Assembly (NCBI GenBank): GCA_030715135.1
Contig: JAUYVH010000001.1
Location: 434,001-498,000 of the forward strand
DNA length: 64,000 bases
Origin: Keguizhuia sedimenti
GTDB lineage: Bacteria; Pseudomonadota; Gammaproteobacteria; Burkholderiales; Burkholderiaceae_D
Direction of reading: 5' to 3'
Part shown: positions 56,599-64,000 of the stretch, piece by piece
Position numbering within the stretch: the stretch's first letter is position 1
Layout: each line of letters starts with the position of its first letter
Notes under the pieces: model-generated
What the model was told of the DNA's origin: nothing
The model's database searches: none
What the model saw: the letters and a program-made list of their open reading frames with translations, nothing else
Program-made: the position numbers and the translations under genes

Positions 56599-58631
56599 AT
56601 TCAGACCATATTTCCTATCAGACTAACAGTAGTCATATAACGGAACAAAGTACTCCAGATGCCTATGAATTCACAGAAGGGAAAGCACCACCAGATACGC
56701 TTGTAATTAGCCGAGATCGAGATGGAACGCCGCTTTCTCTGTACGGTGACTTGGAATGGGACTGGACACCGTACCATTCCGAAGGAAGAAAGCGTGCACT
56801 GATATTTAAATTCTGGAAAGCGAAAGAGCCGACATTCCAGCAAGAAGACATCGCGCGAGAAATGCGCTGGCTGGTTTTTTTACTTATTCAATTTAAACAG
56901 GGCGGCACCCTAAGTGTTGGCACACTCAAGTATTACGTTGGGGCGCTGCGTTCTATGGCACGCTTTTGCGACTCATGCGCCATAAGTTTGAATGCAGCAT
57001 TGGCCGCTCCCGAACGAATTGCCCAGTTTGCTCAAATTGATGCTCCGAAGATGGTAAACATCGCGAGTTTGATCGCGTTCCTGCATAAGCTTGGTCCAGG
57101 GCGCACCGGATTTGAGATAGTTAACAAAGCTGCTGTAAAAAGATTACAAGAAGAAGCCCAGAAGTGGACGATGGATCATAAGAAGCAATGCGCTCCTATA
57201 CCTACACGAATTTACACATCTATTATTTCAACACTTGCACAGGAACTCAGCATATTTGAAAAGGTAATGGACCGCTTGCTGCAATTATTTCAGGATTGCA
57301 CAGAGGACCGTTACCTAGGAAGGCACCGCAGCACTCAGCTCAGGAAAAGAAAGCTCGACAAGAGCGAAAAATCAAAGCCTGGATTTCGAGACCTTCTTTG
57401 CCAGCATGAATTGGACGAATTCTGGAAGGAACGGGAATATATTGAATCGATACAGGGACTTCCCGGTGCACTTTCCGAGGCAATGCTCGTCTGCACACTA
57501 CTCATCCAGGCGTTTACAGGCATGCGGCGCAATGAAGTCATTTCTCTTCCCTATAACTGCCTGTCAGCGGCAACACGTAACGGCACAACACATTACATAG
57601 TGAAAGGGCGCGTTACTAAATCCACAAAAGGGAAGGCAAGGCGCGTGCAATGGGTTACAAATGAATCTGGCAGGTCGGCTATTTTACTCGCCCAGCGGAT
57701 TGCCAAGGCTGCCTATACCGCTTATGGGATGAAGCCACAATCAAGCAATGACCACATTAACGACCATTATTTGTTCGTTACAGTTTACCCGGCGCTTTGT
57801 GACAACGTAGAGTTTAAAAATCTTCCAAACTTGCTTATAGCTAAGTATTACAAAAGCCAATATCGACGTCTGCAAGTCAATATTGAAGAAGAGGATTTAC
57901 GGGAATTAGAGCGTATCGATCCTTATCGCGCATGGAGGACTGAGAGCGCATTTCAGTTAGGACAGCCTTGGCCATTCATAAGCCATCAGCTTCGCCGTTC
58001 TTTAGCACTGTATGCGCAGCGGTCTGGTCTGGTATCGTTGCCCTCCCTAAAGCGCCAGTTGCAGCATATTACCCAAGAAATGTCCCTGTATTACGCAAAC
58101 GGTTCTGCATTTGCTAAAAATTTTATTGGCGACAGCGGTAAGGAAAAACACTTTGGAGAGGAATGGCAGAATGCCCAGCCTGTGAGCCAATATTTAAGCT
58201 ACGCAACGCATGTTCTCTTCGCCGATGAAAATGATTTATTTGGTGTTCACCCTCATTGGATTAAACATAGGCTTCGGAACGAAGATGGCATCGTGTTACT
58301 AGGACGGGATGAAACGTTGGACCGATTTAAAAAGGGAGAAATGGCCTATCGAGAAACAATTCTTGGCGGATGCGTTAAGGTAGGAGAATGCGACAAGAAT
58401 CCCCTGGATTTACTACATGTAGACTGCATTACCACTCATTGCAACAATATGGTCGGCAGCAAAAAAAAGCTGGAACGTGTCATTACTATCCAAGCCAGCT
58501 TAGTGCAAAAACTGGAGAGAGATGCCGCTTTCTCTTCAGAGTATCGCCATGAAAAGGCCAATTTGAAAATTCTGGTCACAACCTTGGAAAATGTCTCCAA
58601 AGGCATCAACCCCACAAAGGAAGCAGCATGA
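56595..58631 (+). CDS. Tyrosine recombinase C of the island (678 aa)
   Basis: The third and largest recombinase. Arg I is in FTGMRRNEVISLP (about 309), the HxLR in SHQLRRSLALYA (about 464-467), His in QLQHITQEMSLYYANG (about 489) and Tyr about 498. A Cys-containing C-terminal segment (GGCVKVGECDKNPL, VDCITTHCNNMV) echoes that of B. It begins by ATGA overlap with B and ends by ATGA overlap with the small gene, so the products are made in fixed ratio and probably work as a complex. Confidence 0.86.
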   Translation: MNSDHISYQTNSSHITEQSTPDAYEFTEGKAPPDTLVISRDRDGTPLSLYGDLEWDWTPYHSEGRKRALIFKFWKAKEPTFQQEDIAREMRWLVFLLIQFKQGGTLSVGTLKYYVGALRSMARFCDSCAISLNAALAAPERIAQFAQIDAPKMVNIASLIAFLHKLGPGRTGFEIVNKAAVKRLQEEAQKWTMDHKKQCAPIPTRIYTSIISTLAQELSIFEKVMDRLLQLFQDCTEDRYLGRHRSTQLRKRKLDKSEKSKPGFRDLLCQHELDEFWKEREYIESIQGLPGALSEAMLVCTLLIQAFTGMRRNEVISLPYNCLSAATRNGTTHYIVKGRVTKSTKGKARRVQWVTNESGRSAILLAQRIAKAAYTAYGMKPQSSNDHINDHYLFVTVYPALCDNVEFKNLPNLLIAKYYKSQYRRLQVNIEEEDLRELERIDPYRAWRTESAFQLGQPWPFISHQLRRSLALYAQRSGLVSLPSLKRQLQHITQEMSLYYANGSAFAKNFIGDSGKEKHFGEEWQNAQPVSQYLSYATHVLFADENDLFGVHPHWIKHRLRNEDGIVLLGRDETLDRFKKGEMAYRETILGGCVKVGECDKNPLDLLHVDCITTHCNNMVGSKKKLERVITIQASLVQKLERDAAFSSEYRHEKANLKILVTTLENVSKGINPTKEAA

Positions 58632-59017
58632 CAAATGACCCGTTAAGAGTCTATTTCGAGGCGCTAGAGCGACTAAAGCGCGGCCAGCCCAATATCGTGC
58701 CACGGGGTACAAAAATTACTAATGACGCGGTTTCATTGGAAGCAGGCCGCAAAAAAGGTAGCATCAAGAAATCAAGGGAGCAATTCGCTGACTTAATTGC
58801 TGCCATTAGTGCTGCCGCTGCCGATCAAGTCCGACCACAGATGGAGCAGGCGGAAAAAATGAGCAAGGCGAGGCAAGCGGCAGGAAATCTGCGCGGGCAA
58901 CTCGATGCTGCGCTTGAAAGGGAGCTTTCTCTGTTAGTTGAACTATATGAAATGAAAAAGAAGCTGGCGAAGCTGACAGGGGAAAACGTACTGCCAATCC
59001 GTAGCGCGAGGCGGTAA
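58628..59017 (+). CDS. Small coiled-coil partner protein (TnpC-like), 129 aa
   Basis: A 129-residue basic protein with a helical, coiled-coil C-terminus (LDAALERELSLLVELYEMKKKLAKL) and a basic middle (AGRKKGSIKKSREQF). It occupies the place and size of TnpC (125 residues) in Tn554, an accessory that influences orientation and efficiency of transposition, but I see no sequence proof of homology. It overlaps recombinase C by four bases and ends the operon. Confidence 0.65.
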   Translation: MTNDPLRVYFEALERLKRGQPNIVPRGTKITNDAVSLEAGRKKGSIKKSREQFADLIAAISAAAADQVRPQMEQAEKMSKARQAAGNLRGQLDAALERELSLLVELYEMKKKLAKLTGENVLPIRSARR

Positions 59018-59051
59018 AAGCCTTCAGATACAAAGGCCCAGACCCTATATG

Positions 59052-60065
59052 TTATGCCAGAAAAATCTTGAATTCGCCTTCAAACAGAACCTGCAAATTT
59101 ACATCTTTATACGTTGCATGGTTTAAGAACTTGCCAGTGAATAGATGTCCTTCTAAAATACCGATGGCTTGCGCATCAATTGAAACCGTCAGATTAAATG
59201 GGAAAGTACGCTGCTCCCAGGTATTGATATCCGTAATCGGTTCTCCTGCCGGAAATACCATCGTACGCTGATAGCGAAAGATGGAAGGTTTGCTCCGGTC
59301 AATCGAAATGATGTCGTCCTCACAGATCATTTCAAATTCATTCATCCCCAGCCGTTCAGACATTTCCTGCATCGACCGGCTAGGTCCCATTGTCTTGAGA
59401 AAGGCAATGATCCTGCCGGATTCGTCCCGTTCCACAGCACCGCCGATAATCGTTACCTGCAACTCCTTTAATGCCGGCACATTGGGCAAGCTGCATCGCG
59501 TGTATTGGATCGAGCCATTGGCAATCCGCTCCAGGGAGCGCAAACCAGGTCCCAAGGGAATGCCGAGATCAGGATGCACTTCTGGATGGTCCCGTAATAC
59601 CGCCTGTGGGCCCAGCAAATTCAATAACTGCTGTTCTTTGCCATTGAATTCTTCATAACTGAGGGTAAAAATCGGCTCAACATGGGGTCCGCGATTTGTC
59701 TGGTACACATGCAGTGTGCGCCCATTCGATAGCACAAAATACACAGCACGCACTTCCGGATGATTGGCATAAGTGTAGGCCTGTTCGATGTCATCCCGAC
59801 CGATTGGCTGGGTGGGTGGCTTGGCTTCAATGACCCAGCGGACCTTGCGTCCGGCTTCGAGAATATAGTCGGCTTTGCCTCGCAATATCGGGTCTTTTTT
59901 AGCATCTTTGCGACCTAAAAAAATGCGCGGATAACGCAAGGACTGCTCACGGATGACATCATGTTCCGTGCTGGACCGGTAGCCTAAAAACCGAATCAGC
60001 GGTGCTATCACCTCTTCGCGGATATCAGTTTCGTTAAGGCTTTCAAAGTTCAATGGCTCAAACAT
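59052..60065 (-). CDS. Stand-alone HsdR-N/PD-(D/E)XK-type nuclease-like protein (337 aa)
   Basis: The N-terminal 150 residues resemble the N-terminal nuclease domain of type I restriction enzymes: DIREEVIAPLIRFLGY, then ILRGKADYILE and VRWVIEAKPPT, giving the D...E-x-K core, followed by DDIEQAYTYANHPEVRAVYFVLSNGRTLHVY. There is no helicase motor and no adjacent methylase or specificity gene. The C-terminal 170 residues match nothing I know. ATG at 60065 is used; an upstream GTG at 60080 is possible. Co-location on an island suggests phage defence or element maintenance, which is inference. Confidence 0.7.
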   Translation of the reverse strand: MFEPLNFESLNETDIREEVIAPLIRFLGYRSSTEHDVIREQSLRYPRIFLGRKDAKKDPILRGKADYILEAGRKVRWVIEAKPPTQPIGRDDIEQAYTYANHPEVRAVYFVLSNGRTLHVYQTNRGPHVEPIFTLSYEEFNGKEQQLLNLLGPQAVLRDHPEVHPDLGIPLGPGLRSLERIANGSIQYTRCSLPNVPALKELQVTIIGGAVERDESGRIIAFLKTMGPSRSMQEMSERLGMNEFEMICEDDIISIDRSKPSIFRYQRTMVFPAGEPITDINTWEQRTFPFNLTVSIDAQAIGILEGHLFTGKFLNHATYKDVNLQVLFEGEFKIFLA

Positions 60066-60136
60066 ATCTTTATTCCGCACATATAGGTTGTCGATACTTT
60101 ACTTCTTTTAGGAAAGGCAATAAATATTGCATTCCA

Positions 60137-60535
60137 TCATGCCTTTCCAAGGGATTCAATAATCGGGCATGCCACATTGGCCGAGCCTAGTTCACATTGG
60201 TTGATCAATTGTTTAAGCGTCTTGCGCATGCGGTTTAGATCCTTGATGCGAGATTCCACAATGTCCAATTTGGCCACGGCTGCGTCGTGCGTCTGTTTGC
60301 AGCAGTTGTACTGGTCGAGCGTCATTAATCCACTGATTTCTTCCAGCGTAAAGCCAAGTACCTGGGCTCGCTTGATGAAGCGCACTCTCTCAATGACACG
60401 TTCATCGTAATACCGAAAGCCACCATCCTGTTTGCGTGGCTCGTCCAATAATCCGCGCCGCTGATAGAAACGAATCGTCTCCACATTCACGCCGGCGGCC
60501 TTAGCCACTTTCCCTATAGTAAGACTGTTTGCCAT
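60137..60535 (-). CDS. merR: Mercury-responsive regulator MerR
   Basis: A MerR repressor-activator of about 132 residues. The N-terminal winged helix (LTIGKVAKAAGVNVETIRFYQRRGLL) is canonical, and the Hg(II) ligands are present as cysteines in YNCCKQTH and in INQCELGSANVACPI, corresponding to C82, C117 and C126. ATG at 60535 with an upstream GGAG gives the normal N-terminus. It is divergent from merTPA and binds the operator at 60566-60583. Confidence 0.96.
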   Translation of the reverse strand: MANSLTIGKVAKAAGVNVETIRFYQRRGLLDEPRKQDGGFRYYDERVIERVRFIKRAQVLGFTLEEISGLMTLDQYNCCKQTHDAAVAKLDIVESRIKDLNRMRKTLKQLINQCELGSANVACPIIESLGKA

Positions 60536-60560
60536 CTCCGACTCCCACATAAATAAGGGC

Positions 60561-60592
60561 TTGACTCCGTACTATGGTACAGGGTCTATAGT
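60561..60592 (+). promoter_or_regulatory. mer operator/promoter
   Basis: -35 TTGACT (60561-60566) and -10 CTATAG/TATAGT (60586-60592) are separated by 19-20 bases, the long spacer typical of MerR-activated promoters. Between them a dyad TCCGTAC-TATG-GTACAGG (60566-60572 and 60577-60583) has the four-base centre of the classic mer operator. Confidence 0.88.
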
Positions 60593-60620
60593 GATCCTGT
60601 CAGCATTAAATGGAATGCGT

Positions 60621-60977
60621 ATGGACCAGGATAACGTGACGAAAACGACCCTTGTGGGCGGAGCATTGGCAGCGATCGCCGCGTCTGCCTGTTGCTTGGG
60701 GCCGCTTGTATTGGTGAGCCTGGGTATTAGCGGCGCATGGATTTCCAACCTGACGGCACTGGAACCGTTTAGGCCGTTATTCATTGCCGTAGCCCTCATT
60801 TGCATGGTCGTGGCGTACCGCAAGATTTACCGCGCACCCGCTGCTGCGCAATGCGCACCAGGCAGCTTATGCGCCATGCCGAAAACCAATACGACGTATC
60901 GGGCTTTGTTCTGGATCGTATCCGGATTGGTCTCAATTGCCCTGATGTATCCCTACTTCATATCCTTTTTAGCATAG
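60621..60977 (+). CDS. merT: Mercuric ion transporter MerT
   Basis: A 118-residue inner-membrane protein with three membrane segments that takes Hg(II) from MerP and passes it inside. The Cys-Cys pair is in the first segment (ASACCLGPLVLVSLGISGAW), the second pair is in the cytoplasmic loop (AAQCAPGSLCAMP). The usual start is ATG at 60621; 60615 is an alternative. merP follows by nine bases. Confidence 0.95.
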   Translation: MDQDNVTKTTLVGGALAAIAASACCLGPLVLVSLGISGAWISNLTALEPFRPLFIAVALICMVVAYRKIYRAPAAAQCAPGSLCAMPKTNTTYRALFWIVSGLVSIALMYPYFISFLA

Positions 60978-60986
60978 GAGTTCACC

Positions 60987-62913
<1,927 letters not shown>

Positions 62914-63026
62914 ATATGTTCATTTGCGTTGCATTTGCTTGATCGGAAAAACCAAGCATTGGTACTGAAAATTGGCAATTTACACAAGCTGGTAAAAGAG
63001 CCTGCCAGCCTAACCGGAGATACCTA

Positions 63027-63284
63027 ATGGATCAGCAACACAACGAATCAAGCACAGCGAGCTTTATGCTTTTTGCGCTCTTGCATCTTCTTTGCTGCGG
63101 ATTACCCTTGCTGCTTCTAGCCGGGGTGTCCTTTACCTTTGTGTCACCGGTTTGGCCGATCGCCGGAGGTGGATTAATTGTTCTGGGTATAGTCGGATTC
63201 ATCTGGTACGCCAAACGTGGCTGTGCTACCTGCCCACGTAATGAAGGAAGCAGCTCTTCGGAAGCTAACCATTGCAAGAGGTGA
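63027..63284 (+). CDS. Small Cys-bearing membrane protein, possible mercury-transport accessory (85 aa)
   Basis: Two membrane segments (about 14-33 and 38-58). A Cys-Cys pair lies inside the first segment (LHLLCCGLPLLLLAG), as in MerT, and a second pair, Cys-Ala-Thr-Cys, follows the second segment (RGCATCPRNE). It is not MerF, MerC or MerE as I know them. Its place directly after merA and before a disulfide reductase suggests Hg(II) or thiol-related transport. It starts 113 bases after merA; a small overlap-free gap of four bases separates it from the next gene. Confidence 0.65.
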   Translation: MDQQHNESSTASFMLFALLHLLCCGLPLLLLAGVSFTFVSPVWPIAGGGLIVLGIVGFIWYAKRGCATCPRNEGSSSSEANHCKR

Positions 63285-63288
63285 CGTC

Positions 63289-64000
63289 ATGGTCAAACAA
63301 TATGATCTAGTCGTTCTCGGCGCGGGTACTGCGGCAATGGTAGCCGCCATGCGCGTGTGCGCGGCAGGAAAGCAAGTTGCGGTGATTGACTTTCGTCCAC
63401 TCGGTGGCACCTGTGCGTTGCGCGGTTGTGACCCGAAAAAGATGTTGATTGGCGGCGTATCTGCAATTGACCATGTCCGCCGCATGCAAGGCAAAGGGGT
63501 CGTCGGCGATCCGAAAATTGATTGGCCCCAGCTCATGGCGCACAAGCGATCCTTTACTGACCCGGTGCCGCAAAAGAACGAACAGCGCTATGCGGACAAG
63601 GGAATCGACACCTATCACGGCCATGCGCAATTTACCGGTACAAACATCATCGATGTAGCAGGCCAGACGCTTGAAGCCAAACACATCTTGATTGCAACCG
63701 GCGCGGAACCTGCCAAGCTCGGTATCCGGGGCGAAGAATACCTGGTCACCAATGAAGAGTTTCTGTCGCTTGAGACGCTGCCGGCGCGTATCGTATTAGT
63801 TGGCGGAGGGTATATCGCGGCGGAATTCTCCCATATTGCGGCACGCGCCGGTGCCAGTGTGACGATACTCCAGCATGGAAGTCGCATGCTGAAGCAGTTT
63901 GATCCTGATGTGGTCGGGTGGCTGATGGAATCGTTTGACAGTTTGGGAATTGACGTCAAGTTGCAGGCCACTGTCGAGGCAGTTGAAAAAACGAATGACG
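63289..64000 (+). CDS. Pyridine-nucleotide disulfide oxidoreductase (glutathione-reductase-like), 5' part
   Basis: The first 237 residues of a second flavin disulfide reductase, cut by the window end. FAD-binding LVVLGAGTAAMVAAMRV at the start, a redox-active site GGTCALRGCDPKKM with both cysteines (in MerA it is CVNVGC), and NADPH-domain start RIVLVGGGYIAAEFSHIAARAG at about 165-187. The ATG at 63289 has GAGGTGA ahead. It differs enough from MerA to be another enzyme, possibly a glutathione, mycothiol-like or low-molecular-weight thiol reductase that supports mercury detoxification. The substrate cannot be told. Confidence 0.85.
   Translation, partial: MVKQYDLVVLGAGTAAMVAAMRVCAAGKQVAVIDFRPLGGTCALRGCDPKKMLIGGVSAIDHVRRMQGKGVVGDPKIDWPQLMAHKRSFTDPVPQKNEQRYADKGIDTYHGHAQFTGTNIIDVAGQTLEAKHILIATGAEPAKLGIRGEEYLVTNEEFLSLETLPARIVLVGGGYIAAEFSHIAARAGASVTILQHGSRMLKQFDPDVVGWLMESFDSLGIDVKLQATVEAVEKTND

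Noticed and set aside
63027-63284. The 85-residue protein as MerF
   Set aside because: MerF has two Cys pairs but differs in sequence and loop position; the resemblance is only in general layout.

Overview
The window looks like chromosome of a betaproteobacterium of the Oxalobacteraceae type (Herminiimonas, Herbaspirillum or Janthinobacterium relatives). The inference rests on gene order (rsmI/lpoA/yraN/diaA/dolP; mreBCD-mrdA-rodA beside gatCAB; amtB-gshA-gshB beside a regulatory PTS; metX-metW; lipB-lipA after a D-amino-acid transaminase and a DUF493 gene) and on protein style. No rRNA, tRNA or CRISPR array was recognised.

Bases 1-53106 are core chromosome. 1-6021: cell-wall carboxypeptidase end, D-amino-acid transaminase, lipoprotein SodC and the lipoate genes lipB-lipA. 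6343-9334: an exported sugar-dehydrogenase-like protein with a JDVT-CTERM-like sorting tail, followed by a matching intramembrane protease. 9468-13123: a flavoprotein, a Crp/Fnr regulator and, across an AT-rich control region, a 35-residue membrane protein with an FNR-type promoter, then a TSUP permease. 13339-23559: RNA modification (RluA-like, TrhO, RsmI), a TlpA thioredoxin, a LemA/M48 protease pair and envelope genes (DolP, LpoA, RlpA). 23800-30070: the rod-shape cluster rodA-mrdA-mreD-mreC-mreB. 30311-36151: gatCAB, a DUF4124 protein, pyrE, xthA. 36155-43394: TspO, MetY, an M48 lipoprotein-type protease, AmpG, MetW and MetX with an attenuator-like leader. 43743-51776: EI-HPr-EIIA(Man) regulatory PTS, glutathione synthesis, and a nitrogen operon (porin-glnK-amtB) behind a sigma54 promoter with two NtrC-type boxes.

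At about 53107 the comM (yifB) gene is cut at its conserved APHHTAS segment and a mobile island begins that continues past the window end. Its left module is AT-rich: three translationally coupled large tyrosine recombinases plus a small coiled-coil protein, an enlarged Tn554-like arrangement. Cargo follows: a stand-alone HsdR-N/PD-(D/E)XK-type protein and a mercury-resistance operon (merR, merT, merP, merA), then an 85-residue Cys-bearing membrane protein and a second flavin disulfide reductase.

Two intergenic elements (23576-23801 and 48653-48933) share the same terminal inverted repeats and a homologous right end, so they appear to be a MITE-like family. Several large nested palindromes and one terminator nested inside another are also described.
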